From: Paraburkholderia adhaesiva
GTDB taxonomy: Bacteria; Pseudomonadota; Gammaproteobacteria; Burkholderiales; Burkholderiaceae
Length of the DNA: 64,000 nucleotides
Assembly (NCBI RefSeq): GCF_021390575.1
Contig: NZ_JAJEJQ010000001.1
Location: 1,340,501-1,404,500, forward strand
Reading direction: 5' to 3'
Of the stretch, positions 24,958 through 34,169 are shown piece after piece. How positions within the stretch are numbered: position 1 is the first letter of the stretch; each line of letters opens with the position of its first letter. The position numbers were made by a program, and so were the translations under genes. A model generated the notes under the pieces. That model did no database searches, was not told the DNA's origin, and saw nothing but the letters and a program-made list of their open reading frames with translations.

Positions 24958-25716
24958 TCAGGCGGCGACCAGCGCACCGTTCTCGACACGTACGCGCTGG
25001 CCTTGCTGGAAGGGCGGCGCCTGGTGGTAGGTGAAGTGGCGCGTCTTGCCGTCTTCCATGCGCACGCGCACCGAATAGTCCGTCGTGCTCCGGAGGTGCT
25101 TTTCGAGCGCGTTGCCGCCGACGCCACCACCGAGCGCGCCAAGCAGCGTCATCGCGACACGGCCGCCACCGGCACCGAACTGATTGCCGACCAGGCCGCC
25201 TGCGACGGCACCGCCCACTGCGCCGATACCGGTGCCATGGCCTTCGTGCTTGACTGCGGAAATCGATACGACTGTACCGCACGCGGCGCACGCGGCACCG
25301 GCTTGCGGCGATTCCTGGCCTGCCTGGCCTGCTTGGTCATACTGGCCCTGCTGCGCATACTGCTGCGGCTGCTGGCCGTACTGAGGCGGTGGCGCACCGG
25401 TCCCGGCGGCTTGCTGCTGCGCGCGCGGGTTGGTTGGCGCTTTGTTTGGCGCCATTTGCACGCTGTGGACCGATGGCGCCGGTTGCGTCGAATCGATGGT
25501 CGGTTGCGTCGAATCGATGACTGACGGTGGTGCCATCTCGGTCGTCTGGCCAGTCTGCGTCTGGTCGTTCTGCGACGAGGAACTGAACGCCGTTGGGAGG
25601 ACGCCGGTAATGGCGGCGGTGGCCCCAAGGCTAGCGACGATGACTGCAGCAGCAGCGGTGGCGATCAGCGGATGGAGCCGACGCCGTGGTGCGATGTTCG
25701 GATCGGTCTGGTTCAT
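24958..25716 (-). CDS. Glycine-zipper 2TM envelope protein (SlyB-like C-terminus)
   Basis: A 252-residue predicted envelope protein. An N-terminal signal or anchor (about residues 16-44, LIATAAAAVIVASLGATAAI) is followed by a long Gln/Pro/Ser-rich region. The C-terminal third has two glycine-zipper helices (GIGAVGGAVAGGLVGNQFGA and LLGALGGGVGGNALEKHL) and a beta-rich tail, as in SlyB and other 17-kDa surface antigen proteins. There is no lipobox cysteine at the N-terminus, so it is probably membrane-anchored rather than lipidated. The linker contains a tandem STQP-containing repeat encoded by two 21-bp units (25480-25521). A GGAG precedes the ATG. Precise function unknown. Confidence 0.85.
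   Translation of the reverse strand: MNQTDPNIAPRRRLHPLIATAAAAVIVASLGATAAITGVLPTAFSSSSQNDQTQTGQTTEMAPPSVIDSTQPTIDSTQPAPSVHSVQMAPNKAPTNPRAQQQAAGTGAPPPQYGQQPQQYAQQGQYDQAGQAGQESPQAGAACAACGTVVSISAVKHEGHGTGIGAVGGAVAGGLVGNQFGAGGGRVAMTLLGALGGGVGGNALEKHLRSTTDYSVRVRMEDGKTRHFTYHQAPPFQQGQRVRVENGALVAA
25480..25521 (-). repeat. Two 21-bp tandem units within the glycine-zipper gene
   Basis: CGGTTGCGTCGAATCGATG is repeated at 25480 and 25501 with only the last two bases differing. In frame, it duplicates IDSTQP in the flexible linker. A potential site of length variation between strains. Confidence 0.8.
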
Positions 25717-25931
25717 GACAGGCTCCGTCTTTGGAGGCGTGGATTTTTATAAGACAGAGTGTGAGGGAGATCGATAACCGCGGAGTTTCAATTTGTAACC
25801 CACTCCATACGCCCAAATAGTGCGCGATCTCGCTGGATTCTGAAGCGGCGCATATACGCTCGTTCTGATCGTTGATGCGCGGCGCGGGGCAGGGGACGGA
25901 TCGCAGAGGCTTTTACCGACGGTTACAAACA

Positions 25932-25969
25932 ATCGGGGCGCAGGCGGCGTGAACCGCGTGCGCCCCGAT
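25932..25969 (-). terminator. Probable terminator of lysS
   Basis: Read on the minus strand, ATCGGGGCGCA (25969-25959) pairs with TGCGCCCCGAT (25942-25932 region) across a GC-rich loop, followed by TTGTTTGT. It starts 28 nt after the lysS stop codon. The T-run is interrupted, hence moderate confidence. Confidence 0.6.
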
Positions 25970-25997
25970 GGCGTGATTGCAGACCCGAATGTGTCGC

Positions 25998-27533
25998 TTA
26001 GTCTTCGCGGCGCAGGTGCGGGAAGAGGATGACGTCGCGGATGCTCGGGCTATCGGTCAGCAGCATCACCAGACGGTCGATGCCGATGCCACAGCCGCCC
26101 GTCGGAGGCATGCCGTACTCGAGCGCGCGGATGTAGTCGGCGTCGTAGAACATCGCTTCTTCGTCGCCGGCGTCTTTCTGCTCGACCTGCTTCTTGAAGC
26201 GCGCGGCCTGGTCTTCCGGATCGTTCAGCTCCGAGAAGCCATTCGCGATCTCGCGGCCCGTGATGAAGAGTTCGAAGCGCTCGGTGATGCCCGGCTGCGT
26301 GTCCGAGGCGCGCGCGAGCGGCGACACTTCCACGGGGTAATCGATGATGTAGGTCGGTTCCCACAGTTGCGACTCGGCGGTCTCTTCGAACAGCGCGAGT
26401 TGCAGCGAACCGACACCGGCGTTCAGGAACGCGGGCTGGTTTGCATCGACGCCGAACTTCTTCAGTTCGGTGCGCAGGAAGGCGGCGTCGGCGAGTTGCG
26501 CGTCCGTGTACTGCGGCGCGTACTTCTGGATCGCCTGCGTGATCGTCAGGCGGTGGAACGGCTTCGACAGATCGAGTTCGCGGCCCTGGTAGGTCACGAC
26601 GGCGCTGCCGAGCGCGTCGATTGCGGCCTGGCGGATCAGCGCTTCGGTGAAGTCCATGAGCCACGTGTAGTCCGTGTACGCGGCGTAGAACTCCATCATC
26701 GTGAATTCCGGATTGTGACGCGGCGACACGCCCTCGTTACGGAAATTCCGGTTGATCTCGAACACGCGCTCGAAGCCGCCGACGACCAGACGCTTCAGAT
26801 ACAGCTCAGGCGCGATGCGCATGAACATCTGCATGTCGAGCGCGTTGTGATGCGTGACGAACGGCTTGGCTGCCGCGCCGCCCGGGATCGGGTGGAGCAT
26901 CGGCGTTTCGACTTCCATGAAGTTGGCGTCGGCCATGAAGCGGCGCACCGACGAGATCGCCTTCGTGCGCGCAACGAAAGTCTTGCGCGATTCGGGCGTG
27001 ACGATCAGGTCGACGTAGCGCTGGCGATAACGCATTTCCTGGTCGGCGAGGCCGTGGAACTTGTCCGGCAGCGGACGCAGCGCCTTCGAGAGCAGGCGCA
27101 GTTCCGTGCAGCGAACCGACAACTCGCCCTTGTTCGTGCGGAACAGCACGCCGCGCGCAGCGACGATGTCACCGAGATCCCACTTTTTAAACGCGTCGTA
27201 GACGGCTTCGCCGACATCGGCGGGCGTGATGAAAAACTGGATCTGGCCCGAGCCGTCACGCACCGTCGCGAAGCTGGCCTTGCCCATCACGCGCTTGAGC
27301 ATCATCCGGCCGGCGATCGAGACTTCCAGCGCCTGGGCCTCGAGCGCGTCTTTGTCGGTATCGGCGTAGTCGCGCTGCAGGTCGGCAGCCTGGTGGGTCG
27401 GGCGGAAGTCGTTCGGATAGGCGACACCGGCCTCGCGCAGCGCGCGCAGCTTTTCACGGCGCTCGGCGATGATCTGGTTGTCGTCCAGTTCGGGCGCGGG
27501 GCTTGCCGCAGTCGGCTGGGTCGGTTCGGTCAT
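25998..27533 (-). CDS. lysS: Lysyl-tRNA synthetase, class II
   Basis: A 511-residue class IIb synthetase that charges tRNA-Lys. An OB-fold anticodon-binding domain (about residues 60-150: [20 protein letters not shown]) is followed by the catalytic core with motif 1 ([20 protein letters not shown]), motif 2 ([20 protein letters not shown]) and motif 3 ([20 protein letters not shown]). The ATG at 27533 gives [20 protein letters not shown]; an upstream 19-codon extension is not family-like. It follows prfB on the same strand after 210 nt, the gene pair order also seen in E. coli (prfB-lysS). Confidence 0.97.
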   Translation of the reverse strand: MTEPTQPTAASPAPELDDNQIIAERREKLRALREAGVAYPNDFRPTHQAADLQRDYADTDKDALEAQALEVSIAGRMMLKRVMGKASFATVRDGSGQIQFFITPADVGEAVYDAFKKWDLGDIVAARGVLFRTNKGELSVRCTELRLLSKALRPLPDKFHGLADQEMRYRQRYVDLIVTPESRKTFVARTKAISSVRRFMADANFMEVETPMLHPIPGGAAAKPFVTHHNALDMQMFMRIAPELYLKRLVVGGFERVFEINRNFRNEGVSPRHNPEFTMMEFYAAYTDYTWLMDFTEALIRQAAIDALGSAVVTYQGRELDLSKPFHRLTITQAIQKYAPQYTDAQLADAAFLRTELKKFGVDANQPAFLNAGVGSLQLALFEETAESQLWEPTYIIDYPVEVSPLARASDTQPGITERFELFITGREIANGFSELNDPEDQAARFKKQVEQKDAGDEEAMFYDADYIRALEYGMPPTGGCGIGIDRLVMLLTDSPSIRDVILFPHLRRED

Positions 27534-27743
27534 GATGGCTTGGGTTCGGTGATTCGGATTCTCTGGTCCACGGGGCGCGCCATGCTTCACGGCGCGCGAC
27601 CGGCGGAAATGCTTTCGGGACTCTAGCGCGTTTTATCGCGCGCCGTGGTTTTCGCGCTGCGCTGCAGCGACCGCGGCGCGCTTGTCGCCTGGCGCCGCAG
27701 CGGGCAGAAGCTACGCGGGACAGAAGCGCCCGCGCGGCGCGGC

Positions 27744-28848
27744 TTAAACGCCCTGTTTCAGGCTCGCGCTGATGAAATCGTCGAGATCGCCGTCGAGCAC
27801 GGCCTTCGTGTTGCTGATTTCGACGTTGGTGCGCAGGTCCTTGATACGGCTGTTGTCGAGCACATAGGAGCGGATCTGGTGGCCCCAGCCCACGTCCGAC
27901 TTGCCCGCTTCGAGCTTGTCCTGTTCCGACTGGCGCTTGCGCATTTCGGCTTCGTAGAGACGCGATTTCAGCATCGCCATGGCTTCGGCGCGGTTGCGGT
28001 GCTGCGAGCGGTCGTTCTGGCACTGCACGACGATGCCCGACGGCATGTGCGTGATACGCACGGCGGAGTCGGTCTTGTTGATGTGCTGGCCGCCCGCGCC
28101 CGAAGCGCGGTACGTGTCGATGCGCAGATCGGCCGGATTGACTTCGATCTCGAACGAGTCGTCGATTTCCGGATACACGAACACCGACGAGAACGACGTA
28201 TGGCGACCGCCCGACGAGTCGAACGGCGACTTGCGCACGAGGCGGTGAATGCCGGTTTCGGTGCGCAGGAAGCCGTAGGCGTATTCGCCTTCGACCTTGA
28301 TCGTCGCGCTCTTGATGCCGGCGACGTCGCCCTCGGACTCTTCGAGCACTTCCGTCTTGAAGCCCTTGCGCTCGCAGTAGCGTACGTACTGGCGCAGCAG
28401 CATCGACGCCCAGTCGCACGCTTCGGTGCCGCCGGCGCCGGCCTGGATATCGATGAATGCGTTGTTGGGGTCGGCCGGGTTCGAGAACATGCGGCGGAAT
28501 TCGACGTCTGCGACGCGCGTCTCGATTGCAGCGGCGTCGGCTTCGCAGGCGACGAGCGTGTCTTCGTCACCTTCTTCGCGCGCCATCTCGAAGAGATCCT
28601 GCGTGTCGCGCACGTCGTTTTCGATGCCGCCGAGTACGTTGACGACGCCCTCAAGCAGCTTCTTTTCCTTGCCGAGCGACTGGGCGTGCTTCGAGTCGTT
28701 CCAGACGTTGGGGTCTTCGAGTTCGCGGTTGACTTCGATCAGTCGCGTGGACTTGGCATCGTAGTCAAAGATACCCCCGTAGCTCGCCCGCGCGCGTGCG
28801 CAGGTCCGCCAAAGAGGCTTCGATCGCGTTAAGACGTTCCGCTTCCAT
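27744..28848 (-). CDS. prfB: Peptide chain release factor 2, with programmed +1 frameshift
   Basis: RF2 recognises UGA and UAA stops. The gene is read in two frames: codons 1-27 from the ATG at 28848 ([20 protein letters not shown]...), then an in-frame TGA at 28767-28765, then the main frame from 28766 to 27744, giving 367 residues. The site reads CGGGGGTATCTTTGAC, with the internal Shine-Dalgarno GGGGG and slippery CTT TGA exactly as in E. coli. The stop-recognition motif SPF ([12 protein letters not shown]) and the catalytic GGQ ([14 protein letters not shown]) are intact. The frameshift makes RF2 synthesis autoregulated: low RF2 favours the shift. Confidence 0.97.
28764..28780 (-). promoter_or_regulatory. 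prfB: prfB programmed +1 frameshift site
   Basis: On the minus strand: GGGGG (internal Shine-Dalgarno), TAT, CTT, then TGA followed by C. The peptidyl-tRNA on CUU slips to UUU and decoding resumes at GAC, skipping T28767. The stop codon is the 28th codon. Confidence 0.95.
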
Positions 28849-28879
28849 TTGTTTCGTGATCCGGGGCGTAAAACATTGA

Positions 28880-28885
28880 ATTATA
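28880..28885 (-). promoter_or_regulatory. Possible -10 box of prfB
   Basis: TATAAT on the minus strand, 32 nt before the prfB ATG. TTGATC lies upstream but only 14 nt away, so the -35 is uncertain. It would give prfB-lysS a promoter independent of recJ. Confidence 0.4.
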
Positions 28886-28945
28886 GCCGATTAGCCCCTG
28901 ATCAAGGGTGCGGCGGGCGCCGGGCGTGCCGTGTTTTCAGCGGCG

Positions 28946-30652
28946 TCAGTCGGCCGCGTGCTCCACGACGAGCTGCACGCGCGAGACGCCGTTCCACGTG
29001 TCGCGCACGAGTCGATAGGCGAGCGTCGTGCGTTGCGGCAGCGTTTCGGTGCGATTGAACCAGATCGCGTTGAAGCGCTGGCGGCCGCGCAGCAACTGCA
29101 GCTTCAGGTGCTTGTCCTTCACGAGCGCCTGTGACGCGACCTCGAATTCACCTGCGAATACGGGCGCCGGGAAGCCTTGGCCCCAGACCGCGGCATCGAG
29201 CATCTCGACGAAATCCGGCGTGAAGTAAGCCTCTTCGAGATCGCCGTCGGTTTCGACGGTGCGCGCGAGCGCTTCCGCCGAAAGCCACTCGCGGCCCACG
29301 CGCTCGAAGGCCGAGGCAAAGCGCGGCACGTCGGCGGCGGCGATCGTGAGGCCCGCCGCCATCGCATGGCCGCCGAACTTGAGGATGATGCCCGGCTCAC
29401 GCTTGCTGATGAGATCCAGCGCGTCGCGCATGTGGAAACCAGGGATCGAGCGGCCCGAGCCTTTCACGAGTTCACCGTCGTCATCGGCGGGGGCGAACGT
29501 GAACGACGGGCGATTGAACTTCTCCTTGAGCCGTCCCGCGACAATCCCGATCACGCCCTGATGCCAGCCCGGATTGAACAGCGTGATCGTGGCGTTGCCT
29601 TCGGGATCGACGTCGGCGAGATCGGCGAGTGCCTGCTGCTGCATGCCGGCCTCAATTTCACGGCGCTCGCGGTTCATCGCGTCGAGCTGCTGCGCGAGTG
29701 CCCACGCGCGGCCGACGTCGTCGGTGGTCAGGCACTCGATGCCGAGCGACATGTCCGAGAGCCGTCCCGCTGCGTTCAGGCGCGGTCCGAGCGCAAAGCC
29801 GAGGTCGAAGCCCGACGCGCTCTTTGCGTCGCGTCCCGCCGCGCGAAAGAGCGCGGCGATGCCCGGCTGCATGCGGCCGTTGCGGATGCGCTGGAGCCCT
29901 TGCGCGACGAGCACGCGGTTGTTGCAGTCGAGGCGTACGACGTCGGCGACCGTGCCGAGCGCCACGAGATCGAGCAGGCCGTCGAGGCGCGGCTCGGGGC
30001 GCGCGTCGGTGAACGCGTTGCGACGGCGCAGTTCCGCGCGCAGTGCGAGCAGCACGTAGAACATCACGCCCACACCCGCGATGTGCTTGCTTTCGAACGT
30101 GCAGCCCGGCTGGTTCGGATTCACGATCGCGCGCGCAGCGGGCAGCGTATCGCCGGGGAGGTGGTGATCGGTGACAAGCACGTCGATGCCGAGCGCGTTG
30201 GCCGCTTCCACGCCCTCGACGCTCGCGATGCCGTTATCGACGGTGATCAGCAAGTCGGGTTTGCCGCCAGGACGCTGCGCCGCGAGCGCGACGATTTCCG
30301 GCGTGAGGCCGTAGCCGTACTCGAAGCGGTTCGGCACGAGGTAGTCGATCTGCGCGCCGAGCATGCGCAGCCCGCGCACGGCCACCGCGCAGGCGGTCGC
30401 GCCGTCGCAGTCGTAGTCCGCGACGACCAGCATGCGACGGTTCGCGGCGAGGGCGTCGGCGAGGAGTGTGACGGCGGCTTCGAGGCCCTTCATGCCGGCG
30501 GGCGGCAGGAGGCGCGCGAGGCCAGTCTCGATTTCGTCGGGCTGGCACACGCCGCGCGACGCATAGAGACGCGCCAGGACCGGATGCAGGCCGTGGCGGA
30601 TGAGCACTTCGGCGTCGGCGGGAGAGCAGGCGCGGGTGACGATTCGGGTCAT
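28946..30652 (-). CDS. recJ: Single-stranded-DNA-specific exonuclease RecJ
   Basis: A 568-residue 5'-3' ssDNA exonuclease of recombinational repair and mismatch repair. The DHH-family motifs are present: VADYDCDGATA (79-87), LLITVDNG, VTDHHLPGD (about 160), and the DHHA1 C-terminal nucleic-acid domain with FGGHAMAAGLTI. Length is standard. It lies 21 nt downstream of the RpfE-like gene and 97 nt upstream of prfB on the same strand, so it likely shares a transcript with the former. Confidence 0.96.
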   Translation of the reverse strand: MTRIVTRACSPADAEVLIRHGLHPVLARLYASRGVCQPDEIETGLARLLPPAGMKGLEAAVTLLADALAANRRMLVVADYDCDGATACAVAVRGLRMLGAQIDYLVPNRFEYGYGLTPEIVALAAQRPGGKPDLLITVDNGIASVEGVEAANALGIDVLVTDHHLPGDTLPAARAIVNPNQPGCTFESKHIAGVGVMFYVLLALRAELRRRNAFTDARPEPRLDGLLDLVALGTVADVVRLDCNNRVLVAQGLQRIRNGRMQPGIAALFRAAGRDAKSASGFDLGFALGPRLNAAGRLSDMSLGIECLTTDDVGRAWALAQQLDAMNRERREIEAGMQQQALADLADVDPEGNATITLFNPGWHQGVIGIVAGRLKEKFNRPSFTFAPADDDGELVKGSGRSIPGFHMRDALDLISKREPGIILKFGGHAMAAGLTIAAADVPRFASAFERVGREWLSAEALARTVETDGDLEEAYFTPDFVEMLDAAVWGQGFPAPVFAGEFEVASQALVKDKHLKLQLLRGRQRFNAIWFNRTETLPQRTTLAYRLVRDTWNGVSRVQLVVEHAAD

Positions 30653-30673
30653 GCGGGGCGGCTTTTCGTTGAA

Positions 30674-31810
30674 TTATTCGATGAACAGCGACGCAAACAC
30701 GCGACGCCGCCAGAATTTGCGCAGGTCGCCGCGCGTAATCGTGAGATCGACCGAGCCGGTGTCGCCGCACAGGGTGAGGTCGAGCGCGCCGAGTTCGCCC
30801 GCCGCAAGCGCCGCGAGGGCGGGCGCGAACCAGTCGCGCTCCATGGCGGCGAACGCGGCGTTCCAGCGGTGCCAGTCCTGCTGGATGAACGGGGCCGAAA
30901 ACGGGTCGAGCTCGATGAGTGTCGTGCCGGTGTGCGGCCCGCTCTGCTGTGCCGGGAGCGCGCCGGTGCTACTTGCGGCTGTGTAGGCGGCGAACGTGGA
31001 CGGGGCGCTGCCCACATCGACACCCGCCGCGAGCGCGAGGCCGAGCGTGGCGGCCGCATCCGAGCGCACGCGCGAAAACGGGCTCTTTACCGGACGCAGC
31101 TTGCCCTGCGCGTGAAGCCAGATCGAATTGACGGCGGGCAGGCCGTGCGCTTCGCGAGCCTCGTTGACTGGGTGCTCGAACCAGGCCATCTGCACTTCGT
31201 TCTGCAGTTTCATCCACGCACGCGAACGCTGGCCGGAGCCTGCTTCGTGCGGCAGCCAGATCTCGATGCTGCGGCCGCTCGCGCGCAGCGGCGATGCGCC
31301 CGAGAGCGTGCCGAAGCTGTCGCTCGAGAGGTACCAGCGATGCGGCGTCGGCGCGGTGACCTGTACGCCCAGCTCTTCGATCAGCGGCTTCGCGACGGTA
31401 TAGAGCGTGGCGGCGTCGGTGTCGGCGAGATCGAGCGATGCCGGGTCGATCAGCACAAGGTGGTCGTGCGCGATGCGCACATGCACCGGCTGGACGCATG
31501 CCCAGGTGGCGTCGCCGGGCGAGCCGCCGTCGGCGAGCAGCATGTACGGGGCGAGCGGGGCTTCGTCGTCGGCGGTGGACGTTTTCGCCGGGCCGCCTGC
31601 ATTCGTGGCGGTGGCCCCGAACTGCCTGGCCACCCAGCGCTCGTGCGGCAGCGTGCGCTGGAAATCCTCGCCGATGACGGTCTCCCCGGCGCTCGCGCGG
31701 GCGACGAGCTTGTCGAGTGCCGGGGTGTCGAGGCCCGCGAGGGCGGTTGAGGCCGCTGCGGCAGAAGGTAGCGCGAAGGGAACGAGGAGATGGAGTCGGT
31801 CGGCGGGCAT
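30674..31810 (-). CDS. RpfE-like protein of unknown biochemical function
   Basis: A 378-residue protein annotated in relatives as a 'regulatory protein, RpfE type' or loosely as a phosphoglycerate-mutase-like protein. Visible conserved blocks are MPADRLHLLVPFALPS, HRWYLSSDS, EIWLPHEAGSGQRSRAWMKL, QMAWFEHPVNEAREAHGLPA and NSIWLHAQGKL. There is no signal peptide and no metal-binding motif typical of the alkaline phosphatase superfamily that I can identify. Its co-directional placement just ahead of recJ, prfB and lysS resembles the Xanthomonas rpf region, where rpfE is near the same genes. The role there is in extracellular enzyme regulation but the mechanism is unclear. Confidence 0.75.
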   Translation of the reverse strand: MPADRLHLLVPFALPSAAAASTALAGLDTPALDKLVARASAGETVIGEDFQRTLPHERWVARQFGATATNAGGPAKTSTADDEAPLAPYMLLADGGSPGDATWACVQPVHVRIAHDHLVLIDPASLDLADTDAATLYTVAKPLIEELGVQVTAPTPHRWYLSSDSFGTLSGASPLRASGRSIEIWLPHEAGSGQRSRAWMKLQNEVQMAWFEHPVNEAREAHGLPAVNSIWLHAQGKLRPVKSPFSRVRSDAAATLGLALAAGVDVGSAPSTFAAYTAASSTGALPAQQSGPHTGTTLIELDPFSAPFIQQDWHRWNAAFAAMERDWFAPALAALAAGELGALDLTLCGDTGSVDLTITRGDLRKFWRRRVFASLFIE

Positions 31811-32184
31811 GATGGGGCGAATTGTACTTCGCCACCTCGACTGCCGGGCGCGTCGCGCGGCCTCTGGTGCGACGTGCTGCTCGTCGCCGTGCGCTTGCTG
31901 CCATAGGAATCAGGCACTTGTGCGCGAAACTGCGCTCGAAGGAAGATGGTGCAGGCCGTGCTGGCGGTGCCCCGTTGCCGTTCATGTCGATCGCGGTCGG
32001 GGTGCAAAGGGTATTTCGCTCCGCCAATGTGGCAAACTTCGCGCTTGATCGCCGCCGCGAAAGGGGCCCGGACCCCGGGTCAGAGCCCTGCGACCCGTAC
32101 CCATCCGGACCTGGATGCGTCGTGCGGGCGAGCGACGATCCGTGACGCCGGCGGCGCACAATGAAGACGCAGATAAGGATTCGC
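31811..32184. other. Divergent intergenic region between the RpfE-like gene and lolC
   Basis: About 374 nt, GC-rich. It must hold promoters for both directions but I see no clear -35/-10 pair. A CCCGGACCCCGGG-like inverted repeat lies near 32070-32082. Open frames crossing it on the plus strand lack family features and ribosome-binding sites. Confidence 0.5.
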
Positions 32185-33438
32185 TTGAAACTTCCCTATG
32201 AATGGCAGATAGGCTGGCGCTACACCCGCGCCGGCAAGCGCACGACAGGCAACGGGTTCATCTCGTTCATCGCGCTCGTTTCGATGTCGGGTATCGCCCT
32301 CGGCGTCGCGGCGCTCATCGTCGTGCTTTCGGTGATGAACGGCTTTCAGCGCGACGTGCGCGACCGCATGCTGTCGGTGCTCGCGCACATCGAAGTTTTT
32401 TCGCCGACGGGCTCGATGCCCGACTGGCAACTCACCGCGAAGGAAGCGAGGACCAACCCCTCGGTGATCGGCGCGGCGCCTTACGTTGATGCCCAGGCGC
32501 TCCTCACGCGCGGCGACAGCGTGAGCGGTGTCGCGCTGCGCGGCATCGAGCCGTCCGAAGAGCCGCAGGTCTCCGACATCGGCAAGGAAATGAAGGCGGG
32601 CAGCCTGAACGACCTCGCGCCGGGCGGCTTCGGCATCGTGCTCGGCGCCGATCTCGCGGGGAGCCTCGGCGTGCAGATGGGCGACAAGGTCACGCTCGTC
32701 GCCCCTGAAGGCACGATCACGCCGGCCGGCATGCTGCCGCGCCTGAAGCAGTTCACGGTAGTCGGCGTGTTCGAGTCGGGGCACTACGAGTACGACAGCA
32801 CGCTCGCGCTAGTGCACATCCGCGATGCCGAAGTCCTCTACCGCCTGCAGGCGCCGACCGGCGTGCGCCTGCGCGTCAAGGACATGCAGCGCGCGCCCGA
32901 GGTTGCGCGCCAGCTCGTGCACACGCTTTCGGGCGACCTCTATATCCGCGACTGGACGCAGCAGAACAAAACGTGGTTCTCGGCCGTGCAGATCGAAAAG
33001 CGCATGATGTTCATCATTCTCACGCTTATCATCGCGGTCGCGGCGTTCAATCTCGTTTCGTCGCTCGTGATGACCGTCACCAACAAGCAAGCCGACATCG
33101 CCATCCTGCGCACGCTCGGCGCGCAGCCTTCGTCGATCATGAAGATCTTCGTCGTGCAGGGCGTGACGATCGGCTTCGCTGGCACCGCGATCGGCGTGGC
33201 GCTTGGCTGCCTGATCGCGTGGAGCATTCCGTGGCTCGTGCCGATGATCGAGCACCTGCTCGGCGTGCAGTTCCTTCCGCCGTCCGTCTATTTCATCAGT
33301 GAGCTGCCTTCGGAACTCGTCGCCTCCGACGTGATCCGCATCGGCTTGATTGCGTTCGTGCTGTCCGCGCTTGCGACGCTCTATCCGAGCTGGCGCGCGG
33401 CCAAGGTTCGTCCTGCGGAGGCACTGCGCTATGAATGA
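32185..33438 (+). CDS. lolC: Lipoprotein-releasing ABC transporter permease LolC/LolE
   Basis: A 417-residue inner-membrane permease of the LolCDE machine that extracts outer-membrane lipoproteins for transfer to LolA. One membrane helix near residues 22-50 ([20 protein letters not shown]) is followed by a periplasmic domain to about 260, then three C-terminal helices. [16 protein letters not shown] and the terminal [15 protein letters not shown] are characteristic. I prefer the TTG at 32185 ([23 protein letters not shown] just upstream) over the ATG at 32161, which adds eight residues and lacks a Shine-Dalgarno. The stop overlaps the lolD start by eight bases. Confidence 0.93.
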   Translation: MKLPYEWQIGWRYTRAGKRTTGNGFISFIALVSMSGIALGVAALIVVLSVMNGFQRDVRDRMLSVLAHIEVFSPTGSMPDWQLTAKEARTNPSVIGAAPYVDAQALLTRGDSVSGVALRGIEPSEEPQVSDIGKEMKAGSLNDLAPGGFGIVLGADLAGSLGVQMGDKVTLVAPEGTITPAGMLPRLKQFTVVGVFESGHYEYDSTLALVHIRDAEVLYRLQAPTGVRLRVKDMQRAPEVARQLVHTLSGDLYIRDWTQQNKTWFSAVQIEKRMMFIILTLIIAVAAFNLVSSLVMTVTNKQADIAILRTLGAQPSSIMKIFVVQGVTIGFAGTAIGVALGCLIAWSIPWLVPMIEHLLGVQFLPPSVYFISELPSELVASDVIRIGLIAFVLSALATLYPSWRAAKVRPAEALRYE

Positions 33439-34162
33439 CCGTCAATCGATGCTCGCCGCCGCGGGTGACTATCCGTGGGTGATCGAAGCCGTCGGCATCT
33501 CGAAGACATTCGCCCAGGGCGGTCTCGAAGTGCCGGTACTCAAGCACACCGAACTCAAGGTCCGGCGCGGCGAAAAGCTCGCGGTCGTGGGCGCGTCAGG
33601 CTCCGGCAAGAGCACGCTGCTGCATGTGCTGGGCGGACTCGACGAGCCGGGCACGGGCAAGGTTTCGGTGCTCGGCAAGCCGTTCACCGAACTCTCCGAG
33701 CGTGAGCGCAATGATTTGCGCAATCGCGCGCTCGGCTTCGTTTATCAGTTCCATCATCTGCTGCCCGAATTCACGGCGCTGGACAACGTGGCGATGCCGC
33801 TGCGCATCCGTCGCATGACGCAGGACGATGCGCGCCGCGAGGCGCTGGAAATGCTGGACCGCGTGGGCCTTGCGCATCGCGCGAAGCATCGTCCGGGACA
33901 GCTGTCGGGCGGCGAACGGCAGCGCGTGGCGATCGCGCGCGCGCTCGTGACGAAGCCCGCGTGCGTACTCGCCGACGAGCCGACCGGCAACCTCGACGGC
34001 AGCACCGCCGATACGGTGTTCAACCTGATGCTGGAACTCTCCGACACGTTCGACACGAGTTTCGTGATCGTGACGCACGATCCGGACCTGGCTGCGCGGT
34101 GCGATCGCATTGTGCGGCTGCGCGACGGCGTACTGCACGAGGAGCCGGTTGTGCCGGTGTGA
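33431..34162 (+). CDS. lolD: Lipoprotein-releasing ABC transporter ATPase LolD
   Basis: A 243-residue ATPase that powers LolC/E. It has Walker [10 protein letters not shown], the Q-loop region [15 protein letters not shown] typical of LolD, signature [15 protein letters not shown], Walker [13 protein letters not shown] and the switch histidine in IVTHD. The ATG at 33431 overlaps the end of lolC (ATGAATGA), indicating translational coupling. tatD follows after 7 nt. With a single permease gene here, the transporter may be a LolC2/D2-type (LolF-like) complex unless lolE lies elsewhere. Confidence 0.97.
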   Translation: MNDRQSMLAAAGDYPWVIEAVGISKTFAQGGLEVPVLKHTELKVRRGEKLAVVGASGSGKSTLLHVLGGLDEPGTGKVSVLGKPFTELSERERNDLRNRALGFVYQFHHLLPEFTALDNVAMPLRIRRMTQDDARREALEMLDRVGLAHRAKHRPGQLSGGERQRVAIARALVTKPACVLADEPTGNLDGSTADTVFNLMLELSDTFDTSFVIVTHDPDLAARCDRIVRLRDGVLHEEPVVPV

Positions 34163-34169
34163 GCCCGCC

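Noticed and set aside
27744..28613. prfB as a 289-codon gene starting at an internal ATG
   Set aside because: The real gene begins at 28848 and uses a programmed +1 frameshift; the short form lacks the N-terminal domain.
29177..31750. An 857-codon plus-strand open frame over recJ and the RpfE-like gene
   Set aside because: Shadow of the two minus-strand genes; composition is Arg/Glu/His-rich and no motif is recognisable.
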